Assembly (NCBI GenBank): GCA_044220875.1
Contig: JBGAQH010000001.1
Coordinates: forward strand, 682,001 to 746,000
Length of the DNA stretch: 64,000 nt
Direction: 5' to 3'
Origin: JAEUIT01 sp044220875
GTDB taxonomy: Bacteria > Planctomycetota > Phycisphaerae > Phycisphaerales > SM1A02
Below, piece by piece: positions 1-11,400 of this stretch. Both the position numbers and the translations under genes were made by a program. Positions within the stretch are counted from its first letter, which is position 1. The number at the start of each line of letters is the position of its first letter. The notes beneath the pieces are model-generated. The model saw nothing but the letters and a program-made list of their open reading frames with translations, made no database searches and was not told the DNA's origin.

Positions 1-1007
1 CCAGGCTCCTGCGGGACGTGAGGACCGGCCAGGCCCCTGGCGTCATCGCGGCCTTCGACAGTTCGGGGGACGTGCTCGAGCTCATCGTGACCCGCGACGG
101 CGAGGTGATCTATTCGCGAGGCGTGCGGGCGCCGGATGCCGGCGCCGCATCGAGCGAGGCCAAGCGCTCGTGGATGAGCTACCGCTTCTCGCAGAGCGAC
201 GAGGCGCTGGCCGGCGCGTATCTCTTCGCGCCGGAGTCGATGCGGAGCGGCTTCGTCAGCGCCCTTGACCGCGTGCTCGGCGTGCCGATCACGACCTTCG
301 CCGCGCCGCCGACGGTGCGCGTCGCCGCGGGCGTGAATCGCGATGCGCTCGGCGTCGCGTGGCCGCTGGTCGGCCTCGCGCTCGAGCGGGCCGCGAACGA
401 GGAGACGATCAATCTCGCCGCGCCGCGCATGGCGCCCGATCTCGCGGCCCGCCGTCGCCTTCGGCTTCTCGTCGGCGTGGGCGTATTGGTCGTCGCGGCG
501 CTCGTCGGCTGGACGATCGGCAACCTTCGCCGCAAGTCCTTCGAGGCCGAGGTGAAGGAGCTGACCACCGACGCCACGAGCCGCCTTCCCGCGCACTATC
601 GCTACAAGCGCGACGGATTCAAGATCGAGCACCTGCGGGCGTGGTCGGGCGTGCAGCCCGATTGGCTCGACGAGTCGAGGTTCATCCACACCTTCGCGCC
701 CGATTCGACCAAGGTCGTGCTCGACACGCTCACCGCGAACCTCGAGGCGTCGGACGTGCAGTTCGACCGCTCGAAGCGCTGGAAGATCGCGGCGGACCTG
801 AAGATCGCCCTGGCCGGCGAGGCCAAGGACCGCGCGACCGCCGACGCCCTCCGCGACGCGCTCGTCGACAACGGCCGCTACACGGTGACCTCGACCGGCG
901 CCGACACCGAGGGCGGTCGCCGGCTGGCGTCGCCCTTCACCTACGTCCTGCGGTCGACGGCGACGAAGCCGCCGCCCGAGAAGCCCAGAGCGGAGAGGAC
1001 GCCATGA
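1..1007 (+). CDS. PilM-PilN-like inner-membrane assembly protein (5' truncated by window edge)
   Basis: The frame is open from base 3, so the true start lies upstream; the GTG at 18 is only the first in-window start-like codon. The visible part has an N-terminal stretch of about 145 residues resembling the end of the actin-like PilM/GspL cytoplasmic fold. An I-N-L-A-A-P motif follows, of the kind that opens PilN proteins (usually I-N-L-L-P), then an Arg-rich turn and one transmembrane helix (about residues 149-168 counting from the GTG at 18). The rest is a periplasmic region of about 150 residues with a ferredoxin-like strand/helix pattern. PilM and PilN form the inner-membrane platform of type IV pili; GspL plays the same role in type II secretion. 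The stop overlaps the next start by 4 bp (ATGA), so the two are translationally coupled. PilM-PilN fusion versus GspL-like protein cannot be decided without the missing N-terminus. Confidence 0.6.
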   Translation, partial: RLLRDVRTGQAPGVIAAFDSSGDVLELIVTRDGEVIYSRGVRAPDAGAASSEAKRSWMSYRFSQSDEALAGAYLFAPESMRSGFVSALDRVLGVPITTFAAPPTVRVAAGVNRDALGVAWPLVGLALERAANEETINLAAPRMAPDLAARRRLRLLVGVGVLVVAALVGWTIGNLRRKSFEAEVKELTTDATSRLPAHYRYKRDGFKIEHLRAWSGVQPDWLDESRFIHTFAPDSTKVVLDTLTANLEASDVQFDRSKRWKIAADLKIALAGEAKDRATADALRDALVDNGRYTVTSTGADTEGGRRLASPFTYVLRSTATKPPPEKPRAERTP

Positions 1008-2035
1008 GGCGCGTGCGGCGCATGCCGCTCGTGCGCGGTCCCCGCGGCCCGCGCGACGCGATGGTGTGGACGGCCGGCGCCGCGGCGATCGCGGTGACGA
1101 CGGCATTCGGCTATCTCGTCGGCGGCGGGTCGTTCACGGCGGAGCGGGCGGCGCTGGAGAGCAGCAGGTCCGACGCCGTGACCGCAATCGCCGCGATGCG
1201 CGAGGAGGGGGCGAAGCGCCCGCAGCTCGATCGCGAGCTCCAGTCCTTCGTCGACCGGACGCTCGGCGGCGACCTTGACTCGGTCGACAGCGCGCTCCGC
1301 TCGCGGCTCAACCGGATCGGCGAGGAGCTGCGGCTCCTCGACCTCAGCGTGAAGACCGATCGGGCCACGGTGCGGCCGAGCCCGGCGAAGGCGGAGTTCC
1401 AGCCGCGCGGCACGCAGAAGCAGCTTCGCGACGAGCCCGACTTCGTCGAGCTGCCCGCGACGATCAGCGGCGAGGGCACCGTCGAACAGGCCATGCGGCT
1501 CGTCCATCGCGTGCAGAACGAGCCGTGGATCAAGCGCATCGAGGGCGTGCGCTTCGAGCAGTCGAAGGCCGGCGAGCGGGTGAAGGTGACGGTGAAGCTT
1601 GCGACGCTCTTCCTGCCCGGCAAGAAGACCAAGAGCGACGTGCGCCCGACCGAGGCCGAGCGCGTGGCGATCGAACAGAGCTTCGAGCGCTTCCGCACCA
1701 TGGCCAACGCGAATCCCTTCCGCGTGCCGCCGCCGGTGAAGCCCGCGCCGCCCGCTCCCGCCGTGGCCCAGTCCGCGCCGCCGGCGCCGCCGCCCACGCT
1801 CGGCTTCCCCTACGACCAGTGGCAGCTCACGGGCATCGTCGAGGGGCCTGCCGGGACCGAGGCGTGGGTGCGGAATCCGGTCACGGGCGAGCGGCGCGAA
1901 CTCACGGTCGGCCAGATCATCGGTGAGATCACCTTCGCCGGCTCGAACGGCGACGTCGCAGAGTTCACGCTCGGCCGCGATCGCTTCCGGGTGCAGGTCG
2001 GCACGCCACTGAATGCCCGTTCCCCCGTGCAGTGA
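1004..2035 (+). CDS. PilO/PilP-like (or GspM/GspC-like) secretin-docking protein
   Basis: A 343-residue protein with one N-terminal transmembrane helix (about 20-40), a helical coiled-coil segment (about 47-110) and a folded region (about 140-225). A Pro/Ala-rich linker (about 240-265) leads to a C-terminal beta domain of about 75 residues. The C-terminal part (G-I-V-E-G-P-A-G-T-E-A-W-V-R-N-P, then V-G-Q-I-I-G-E-I) has the look of PilP or the GspC homology region, which in known systems contacts the N0 domain of the secretin. The ATG at 1004 overlaps the preceding stop by 4 bp. The giant secretin lies directly downstream, which supports a docking role. The fusion of a PilO/GspM-like front with a PilP/GspC-like end is inferred from layout, not from a profile search. 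Confidence 0.6.
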   Translation: MRRVRRMPLVRGPRGPRDAMVWTAGAAAIAVTTAFGYLVGGGSFTAERAALESSRSDAVTAIAAMREEGAKRPQLDRELQSFVDRTLGGDLDSVDSALRSRLNRIGEELRLLDLSVKTDRATVRPSPAKAEFQPRGTQKQLRDEPDFVELPATISGEGTVEQAMRLVHRVQNEPWIKRIEGVRFEQSKAGERVKVTVKLATLFLPGKKTKSDVRPTEAERVAIEQSFERFRTMANANPFRVPPPVKPAPPAPAVAQSAPPAPPPTLGFPYDQWQLTGIVEGPAGTEAWVRNPVTGERRELTVGQIIGEITFAGSNGDVAEFTLGRDRFRVQVGTPLNARSPVQ

Positions 2036-2303
2036 GTTGCGCGGATTCGGGAGGACTCGGGGATGTGCGGCCCAAGTCCCATGGGGTGAGCACCCCGCGC
2101 CGCGATGCGAATGCGCCCGGCAGCACCACTGAGTCGCGTCCCTGCGCGACGAGGCACTGCATCCGCGCCGCCGCGCGTCGGAACAAGCTCGGCCACCACG
2201 CGCACGCGGTTCGCTCGCCGTGCGTGAATGTTCGGGGCTTGTGTGGAGCCTCCGCGGTGGTCGGGGCGGTCGGACATGACGCCGCGCCCGGTACACTGAC
2301 CCT

Positions 2304-2321
2304 CCGGTCGCACCCGACCGG
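2304..2321. other. Perfect 7-bp hairpin in the secretin leader
   Basis: Arms CCGGTCG and CGACCGG enclose a 4-nt loop. No run of T follows on either strand. It lies about 180 bp before the secretin start codon; its function is unknown. Confidence 0.3.
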
Positions 2322-2486
2322 CTCCGGCGTCCTCGACGCCAGTGCGAGGTTGGTGTTCTCCCGTCGCGATCTCTCGCCGGCGGGATGTGGTTCACACGCC
2401 TGACCCATGCAGCGCGCGGTTGATGGCGGCATGCTCCGGCACGTCCCCACGTCACCCGAATGCGGCATCGGGCCCCCATTGGCGAG

Positions 2487-2492
2487 AAGGAG
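2487..2492 (+). promoter_or_regulatory. Shine-Dalgarno AAGGAG for the giant secretin
   Basis: AAGGAG sits 7 nt before the ATG at 2500. This selects that ATG over the in-frame upstream ATG at 2407, whose extra 31 residues would bury the signal peptide. Confidence 0.75.
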
Positions 2493-2499
2493 ATCGAGC

Positions 2500-5400
2500 A
2501 TGAAGGATCGCGTGCCCGCCCGGCTGAGCCTCCAGTCCCGCAGCGGAGGCGTTTCGGTGGGCTGCTCGGCCGCCCTCGCCGCCGTCGTGCTCTCGATCCC
2601 GTTCTCGGCGCTTCCCGCCTTCGCGGCGACGCTCGTGACGCCCATCCAGGACGCGGTGCCCGCAGCCCCCGTTGCTCCGGCCGCCGCACCCCAGGCGACC
2701 CCGCCGGCGAGCGCGCCGGGCGTCCGCAAGGACGTGCGCGTCCGCTTCAACTTCAAGGGCCAGACCTACGACCAGATCCTCGACTGGTTCAGCCGCATGA
2801 CCGGCTATCCGATCGTGCGCGAGGTCCCCGTCCCGGCCGGCACCGTCGACTACATCTACCCCGGCGAGTACACGCTGCCGCAGGCGCTTGAGACCCTCAA
2901 CATCCTGCTGCAGACCCAGAGCGTCATGCTGCGCGTCGAGGGGGACCGCCTCTTCCTCCAGAAGCTCGAGGACATGAAGCGGGAGAACGTCCCGACCTTC
3001 GTCGGCAAGCTCCCGAGCAACGTCACCGACGACCAGATCGTCACCATCGTCCTGCCGCTCATGAACGCCCGCGCGGTGCCGGTGGCGGAGCAGGTGAAGA
3101 ACCTCATCGCCTCCTACGGCAGCGTCACGCCGCTCGAGCAGCAGAACTCGATCATCATCGTCGAGACCGCGGCGCAGGTCCGACGCATCCAGTCGATCAT
3201 CGCCCAGCTCGACCAGCAGGACGTCGAGAACATCATCGAGTTCATCCCGCTGCAGCACGCCAAGGCGGCGCAGATGGTGCAGTCCCTGAACGCGCTGATG
3301 GGCGAGCGCGTCGTCGAGTACATCATCAATCCCGCCGACGGCAAGCGCTCGAAGATCGAGGAGAACCGCGTCGCCGGTCTCGTGCTCGCCGCCGACGAGC
3401 GCACGAACGCCATCGTCGCCCGCGGATCGAAGTCGAAGGTCGACCAGGTGAAGGCGACGATCGCGATGCTCGACGTCCCCGCCGACGACGACGACGGCAA
3501 GGGGCCGCGTCCGCCGCGCGTCCCGGGCAAGCCGAGCCGCGTGATCCGCACCATCACCCTCGAGCGCCAGAAGCCCGAGGCGGCGAAGGCGAAGCTCGAT
3601 CAGCTCTACGCCCAGGTCGCGAAGGAGCGGAAGCCGGTCATCGTCGGCTTCGACGACACCAACCGCATCGCGATCGCCGGCGATCCGGCGCTCGTCGACG
3701 AGGGCGTGCAGATCCTGCACGAACTCGAGGGCGACGGCACCGGCCCGCTCGATCCCGACGCGCGGCGGGCGATCACCATCTTCCCGCTGTCGAACTCGGC
3801 GCCCGAGGCGATGGTCCAGTCGATCAAGGCGATCCTCAATCCGCGGCAGGTGACCTCGGTCACGCTCCTCGCCGGCCCCGACGGCCGCAGCCTGCTCGTG
3901 AACGCGCTGCCCGACGACACCGACGCGATCCGCCAGCTCGTCACCGCGCTCGACCGGCCCAACGTCGTCGAGCAGCAGTTCCGGGCGATTCCCATCGCCG
4001 GACTCGACGCGAAGGGACTGATGGAGAAGGCCAAGCTCGCCTTCGAGCGCCTGACCCAGGGCGAGGATCCGGCGAAGATGCCGCTCCCGCTCGTCGAGCA
4101 CGACTCGACGAACGGAACGCTCGCCGTGAGCGGTCCGCGGGCGAGCGTCGCGTTATACGAACGGGCGCTCGGCGAGGCGAGGACGATGGTGCCAGCGCCG
4201 CGCACCACCAAGCTCGTGGCCCTCAAGCAGTCGAAGGCCGAGGCGATCGTCGAACAGCTCCGCGGCCTCGTGGCCCGGGCGCTCGCCGCCGATCCCGCGC
4301 GCTCCGGCGCCGCGCCGACCATCGAGGTCGTGCCCGCGACGAACTCGCTCCAGGTCATCGGCGACGCCCAGCAGCTCGCCATCGTCGACATCTATGCGGC
4401 GGCGCTCGATCGCGGTCCGAATCCGGTGCAGCCGGACCTCCGCGCCTACCGCATCGAGCGGGCCGACCCGGCCGCGGTCGCCCGCACGCTGCAGGATCTC
4501 GCCGCGAAGGGAGCGCTTTCGGCCCAGCCGGCCGACGGCCGCCCGCCGGTCGCGGTCTCGGTCAACGTCGATCCGACGAGCCGCTCGCTCATCGTCGCCG
4601 GCGACGCGATGACCTTCGCGCGCGTCGAGGAGATGCTGAAGAGGCTCGACGCCTCCGCGGCGACCGCCGACGTGCGGCTCGTGCCGCTCTCCTTCGTCAA
4701 GGCCGCGGAGATCAAGACCTCGCTTGAGGCGATGGTGCCGACGGCCCTCGCCGCCGACGGCCTCGCCCCGCCGGCGTTCACCGCCGTCGACCAGGTGAAC
4801 GCGATCCTCATCGCCGCATCGCCGCGGCAGCACGAGATCATCGCCGCGCTCCTGAAGGGGCTCGACGTCGAGCGCGGCAGCGCGTCGCCGCTCCGCATCC
4901 TCCAGCTCCGCACCGCCGACGCGGTGTCGCTGGCCACCACGCTTACCGCGAACTTCGCGAAGCGCTCGCCCGAGGAGCGCATCGCCAAGCCGGTGACGGT
5001 GAGCGCCGATCCGCAGACCAACACGCTCCTCGTCGCCGCCCATCCCGACACTCTCGGCGAGATCGAGAGGCTCGTCGACGAGCTCAACGGCGCCGACCGG
5101 CGCGACGGCGACGGACGCGAGATCCGGATCTTCCCGCTCAAGGTCGCGCAGGCCGCCGAGCTCGCCAAGACGATCGACGAGATGTATCCGCCGCCGCCGG
5201 TGCCGGTCGATCCGCGCGGCCGCGCCCGCCCCGAGCTGCAGAAGCCGCGCGAGGTCGTGGTCCGCGCCGATCCGCAGACCAACGCCCTCATCGTCGACGC
5301 GCCGATCGCCCGCATGGCCGGCTTCGAGAAGCTCGTCGAGCAGCTTGATCGCCAGCAGCTCGCCGTCGACACCGAGATCCGCACCTTCCGCGTCGGCAAG

Positions 5401-8400
5401 GCCCGGCTCGAGTCGCTGGCCAGCACGCTTCGCCAGCTCGCGACGTCGAACCAGCTCGGCGCCGCGGCGGGCAAGTCGCAGGTGACCGTCTCGACCGAGG
5501 CCGTCTCCGGCACGCTCGTCGTCAGCGGACCGAAGGAGATCTTCGCCAAGGTCGACGAGCTCATGAAGGGCGTGGGCGGCGGCGACATGCCGTCGACGGC
5601 GCTGCGCACCTATCGCCTCGAGAAGGCCAAGGCCGAGTCGATGGCCCCGATGCTCCGGCAGATCCTCGCCGGGCGCGTGAAGCAGGACCTGCCCGACGCG
5701 GCGACCGAGCTCGATCGCCTGCTCGAGGTCACCGCGGACCGGCGCTCGAACTCGCTCATCGTCTCGGCGCCGATCGCGCTGGTGCCGCTCGCCGACGAGC
5801 TCGTCAAGCAGCTCGACACCGGCACCGCCGCGGGCGACCCGATCGTGCGCGTGCGGCCGCTGACCTTCGCCGACGCCAACGCCGTCGCGACGAGCCTCAC
5901 GCAGGCGCTGCCGGCCGTCGTGAGCAAGACCACCGGCGAGCCGATGTCGGTGCGGGTGATCGCCGCGGGCGGCGCCAACTCGCTGCTCCTCGTCGGTCTC
6001 GCCCAGGATCTCGACGAGGTCGAGAAGCTCATCGAGCCGATGGACGCGCGGCCCGCGAACGACGCGGTGGACGCGAAGACCATCCAGCTCAAGAACGCCG
6101 ACGCCGCGAAGATCGCGCCGACGGTCGAGCGCCTGCTCAACGACCAGCAGGAGACCGATCCGCGCATCATCCTCGAGCGCATCCGCCGCAGCCGCGGGCA
6201 GGCCGACTCGGCCCCGAAGGTGCGCGTCGAGGCCGACGCCCGCACCAACAGCCTCATCGTGAGCGGGCCGCAGCGCGTGGTCGCGTTGGCCGAGACGCTG
6301 GTGCAGCAGCTCGACATCGCCGACACCAGCGCCGAGCGCTCGTTTGCGACATTCACCCCCTCGCACTTCGCCGCCGACCGCCTGGCCGAGACAGCCCGCA
6401 AGATCCTCGACGCGACGAAGCCGTCGGGCGTGCGGACCACGGTCGATCTCGTGCCCGAGCCGCAGAGCGGCGCGCTCATCGTCATCGGCTCGAAGGACGA
6501 GGGCGCCCGGGCCCTGACGGTCCTGAAGCAGCTCGACGAGGGCGCCGCCTCGCCGCCGCAGATGGACGTGAAGCTCATCGCCATCGCCCACAGCGACGCG
6601 GCGGTGGTGGCCTCGACGGTCGCCCCGATGCTCGCGGACCGATCGCGCTGGCCGCAGTCGCTCGTCGCGGCGGCGAAGGCCGGGCTTCCGGTCGGCGAGC
6701 CGCGGGTCACGGCGGATGTCGCGTCGAACCGGCTGATGGTCTCGGCGCCGCGCGAGCTCCTGCCGATGGTCGAGGAGATCGTTGCCCGGCTCGACGTCGC
6801 CCGCGATGGTGGCTCGAGCGCCGACACGCGAGTCTTCACGCTCGTGAACGCCGAGGCCGCGGACGTCGCCCGCGCCCTGCAGGGGGCCGCCGACGGTCGG
6901 GCCAAGTCGCGGCCCGGCGAGCCGAAGCCGACGATCGCCGCGGAGCCGTCGAGCAACGCGCTCGTCCTCACCGCGACGCCCGAGCAGCTCGCGGAGTTCG
7001 AGACGCTCATCACCAGGCTCGACTCCGGCGTCCGCTCCGACGCCGTGCAGGTGCGCACGGTTTACCTCAAGAACGCCCGCGCCGAACAGATCGTCACGAT
7101 GGTCGAGAAGCTCCTGGCTCCGGTGCCGCCGCAGCCCGGACCGCGCGGCCGGCAGCAGCCGGTCTCGACCGAACCGCCGGTGCGCGTCGTCGCCGACCAG
7201 CGGCTGAACGCGGTGATCGTGAGCGCCTCGCCGTCGAGCCTGAACGTCGCCGAGCAGATGGTGACGCAGCTTGACCAGGCGCCGGCCCAGGGCCAGTCGC
7301 GGTCCGTGCGGGTGCTGACCGTCGAGAACGCGGACGCCGCCGAGCTGGCCAAGAGCCTCGAGGACGTCTTCCGCGACGCGGGCGGCAGTGACGTCCCGCC
7401 GACGGTGCGCGTGAACGCGTCGAGCAACGCCCTCATCGTGCGGGCGAGCGACGCCCAGTACGCGACGATCGAGGAGGTCGTGAGGAAGCTCGATCGGGCG
7501 ACGGTCGCGACGAACCGCCAGATGAAGACGATCGCGATCGATCCGACCAAGGCCAACGCCGCGGAGATCGCCCGCATGCTCGAGCGGCTACTCCAGCAGC
7601 GCGACGGAAGCGCCGTCGAGGTCGTGCCGGTCGAGGAGCTCCTGAAGAAGTACGGCGGCAAGGACGCGCCGAAGAAGACGTCGAGCCGACCGATGCCGCT
7701 CACCGGCGCCATCGTCGCGATGGCGTTCGCCGCGGTCGATCCGCCGCCGGCACCCCCGTCGGCACCGCCGGCGGCGCCCCCGGCGGCGCAGGAACCGGGC
7801 GTCACCATCGCCGTCGACGAGAAGACCAACTCGCTCATCATCCTCGGCTCGCCGAAGTCGATCGAGCGCGTCCGCCTGCTCGCCGAACAGGCACAGCGCG
7901 AGCTGCCCGCCGAGGCAAGCACGATTCGGGCGATCACGCTGCCCGAGGGGATGGATCTCGACCGCATCCGCGGCCTCGTCGAACAGACGCTCTCGAAGAT
8001 GACGCCGGCGGGCGGCAAGCCGGGCGACCTCGCCAAGCGCGTCGCGATCCTCTCCGATCCCGCATCGCGGGCCCTCATCGTCGCCGCGAGCGATCAGGAC
8101 TTCGACGTCATCGGCCAGCTCATCGCGACCTTCGCCAAGAGCGGCACGCCCGATCGCGTCGTGGTGAAGTCCTATCGCCTCCAGAACGTCAGCGCCGAGC
8201 GCGCCGCCCGCGGCCTGCGCGAGCTGCTTCAGCCGAGCGGCCGCGACAACCGCCTCAAGGAACTCTCGGTCACGCTCGACGCCGGCGGCAAGGCGCTCGA
8301 CGCGAGCTTCGATCCCTCGCAGGTCCGGGCCATCCCCGACGCCTCGAGCAACGCGATCCTGGTCATTGCCCCCTCCGAGGCGCTGGCCTTCCTCGACCGC

Positions 8401-11400
8401 TTCATCGAGCTCGCCGACCAGACGCCCGTCGCCCAGGCCACGGCCGTGCGGATCTTCCCGCTGCGGCACGCGAAGGCCGCGGAGCTGCAGACCACCCTCG
8501 GCGGCGTCTTCGCGGCGCGGGCTCGTGGCGTCAGCGCCCAGGGTGCGCCCGCGGAGTTCGGCGTCGAGAGCCGGACCAACACCCTCGTCGTGACCGCGCC
8601 GGCGGAGACGCTCCGCGAGGTCGAGTCGCTCGTCGCCAAGCTCGACCAGCCGAGCGAGCGCGACCGGCGCCCGCTGCAGATCCTCGATCTCGCGGCGGCA
8701 GAGCCGAAGACCGCGGCCGAGCTTCTCACCAAGACCGTGATCGGCGATGACCAGGCCCGCCGCGAGTCGACGCTCATCCTGCCCGACGAGGGCTCGGGCA
8801 CGCTCCTCGTGCGGGCCGACGACGCGACGCTGGCCGAGATCCGCACCGTCCTGAAGGAGATCGATCGCTCCGCGACCAGCGAGTTCAAGGTGCGCTCGAT
8901 CGTCCTCGAGCGCGCCGACGCCGGCGCCGTCGCCCAGGCGATCCAGCGCTTCTACGACGACCGGGCGAAGATCGCCACCGGCAACCGCCAGCGTCGCGAC
9001 AACGCCCGGCGCATCTCGATCATCGGCGACTCCCGCGCCGCGACGCTGCTGGTCGCGGCGAGCGACGGGGACTTCGAGGAGATCAAGCAGCTCGTCACGC
9101 AGTTCGACACGGCGAAGGCGGCGCAGTCGCTCGAGTTCCGCATCTATCCGCTCGAGCACGCCCGCGCCGACGAGATCGCCGGAACGGTCCAGTCGCTCAT
9201 CGGGCAGCTCACCTGGACCGAGTCGATGCGCGGCGGCACGCAGTGGGGGACGCGCGGCCAGAACGCTGCCGTTGCGGTACGGGCCGAGGCCCGCATGAAC
9301 TCGCTCATCGTCACCGGCCGCGGCGACTCCTTCGCCCTCGTCGACCAGCTCGTCGCCGAGCTCGACCGGCCCGCGAAGGAGGGACAGCGCACGACCGTCC
9401 GCGCCTATCCGGTACGGATCGGCGAGCTGGACGCGATCGCCGGTCTCCTGAAGGACGCCCTCGGCGTCCGCGACCAGCGCTTCGGCGGCGACGAGGGCGC
9501 GTCCCGCATCCGCATCGTCCCGGTGACCTCGGCCCGCACCATCGTGGTGAGCGCCAGCGAGGCCTCGCAGAAGGAGGTCGCGACGCTGCTCGCCGGCCTC
9601 GAGCAGTCGATGAGCGGGCCGTCGCAGACGACGAAGGTGATTCCCGTCGAGTACGCGAGCGCCAGCGAGATCGCATCGACGCTGAAGCAGTTCCTCGCCG
9701 ACCGCCGCGGCACCGCAAAGGGCGCGATGCCGACGATCATGCCGAGCTCGAACGCGCTCGTGATCAGCGCGACCGAGGAGGACCTCGCGACCATCCGCGA
9801 CCTCCTCACCAAGCTCGACCAGCCGACGACGGCGGGCGACCGGAGCGTCGAGATCCTCTCCCTCGAGCGCGGACAGGCGGTCGAGATCGCCCGCATGATC
9901 GGCGAGCAGTTCGGCAAGCGCGGCGGCGCCGGCAGCGGCGTCATCGTCACGCCCGACGCCCGCACCAACAGCCTCGTGGTCAACGCGCCGTCGGCGCAGC
10001 TCGAGCAGGTCAAGGCCCTCGTCGCCAAGCTCGACGGCCCGACCGACGCGGCCGAGACGGTGATCCGCACCTATGCCCTCAAGGGGGCGAAGGCCGAGGA
10101 CGTCTCGCGCATCCTCGGACAGACGCTTCAGCTCGACTCGAAGGGGCGCACCAGCGGCATCAGCCTGAAGCCCGACGAGAACAGCCCGCCGGTGCAGGTC
10201 GTGGCCCGCATCGCCCCGGACCGCCGCTCGAACTCGCTCGTCGTCACCGCGACGCTCGAGAGCTTCCCGGTCATCGAGAGCCTCATCAAGAAGCTCGAGC
10301 AGGTGCCCGCGGCGAGCCCGGTCGAGTACCGCGTGCTCACCCTGCGGCACGCGATCGCGTCGGACGTCGCGAGCACGCTGCGCCGCCTCGTGCGGGACCG
10401 CAACGAGCCCAACGAGCAGCCGCCGTCGATCGACTCGAACCGCCTCGAGAACCAGCTCGTGATCGGTGCGACGTCCGACCAGTTCACGATCATCGAGAAC
10501 ATCCTCAAGACGATCGACGTTCCGGCCAGCCGCCCGCGCAAGACCGACTTCGTCACGCTGAAGCACGCCCAGGCCGAGAAGGTCCAGGACGCGCTCTCCT
10601 ACTTCTACGGCCGCTACGCCGGCGAGGCCGACACCCCCGACAAGCAGAACGTGCGGATCGTGGCGGACCCGGCGTCGAACTCGCTGGTGATCTCCGCGGT
10701 CGAGAGCGAGTGGGCGGGCATTCGCGAGCTGCTCGCGAAGCTCGACAGCGACGAGTACGACGCGGGGCTCCAGCTCCGCGTGATCCCGCTCGTGCACGCC
10801 GACGCCGCCGGCGTCGCCCGCGCCATCAACGAGGCCTTCCGCGGACCGACGCAGGCCCGCAATGCGCAGCCGCAGCGGCCGGGCCGCGGCAACGAGGAGC
10901 CGCCGCCTCCGACCACGCTGGTCCGCAACGAGGACTGGGTCTCCGCTGCGGCCGACGCGGGGACGAACGCCCTTGTCGTCTCGGCGAGCAAGGTGAACCT
11001 TGAGAAGATCGAGGCGATCGTCAAGCAGATCGACATCGCCGACTTCGACCGGCTGCCGGCGCCGCGGCTGATTCCCGTGCGCTTCGGCAATCCCGAGCAG
11101 CTCGCCCAGGCGATCGACAGGATCTACGCGCCGCCGAGTTCCGGAGCCGCCGGCGCGTCGCGCGACTCGCAGAAGTCGCGGCTGCGCATCGTCGCCGACG
11201 TCTCGAGCAACGCCCTCATCGTCCGCGCTCCCGACGACGAGTACCAGCAGATCCTCGCCATCGCCGACGCTCTCCAGCAGCAGGCGACCGAGCAGGGGCT
11301 CAACGTCCACCTGCTGCAGCTCAAGCAGGCCTCGGCGGCCCGCGTCGCCCAGGCGATCCGCGAGGCCTTCACCGCCCGCGCCCAACAGGCCAAGCTGCCC

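Larger units (their letters stand above)
2036..2499 (+). other. 464-bp leader upstream of the giant secretin gene
   Basis: No convincing gene is seen. A 123-codon open frame beginning near 2032 is compositionally unlike its neighbours and Cys/Arg/Ser-rich, so it is not called. A perfect hairpin (CCGGTCG, loop CACC, CGACCGG) lies at 2304-2321 without a T-tract, so it is more likely a leader structure than a terminator. The length suggests that the secretin has its own promoter or a long 5' leader despite following the PilO/P-like gene. Confidence 0.4.

Noticed and set aside
2304..2321. Hairpin as a terminator after the PilO/P-like gene
   Set aside because: The stem is only 7 bp and no T-tract follows on either strand.
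2032..2403. A 123-codon ORF in the secretin leader
   Set aside because: Cys/Arg/Ser-rich translation without GC-ending codon bias, no Shine-Dalgarno and no recognisable motif.
2407..2499. Earlier start for the giant secretin
   Set aside because: It would add 31 charged residues before the signal peptide; the ATG at 2500 has AAGGAG at the right distance.
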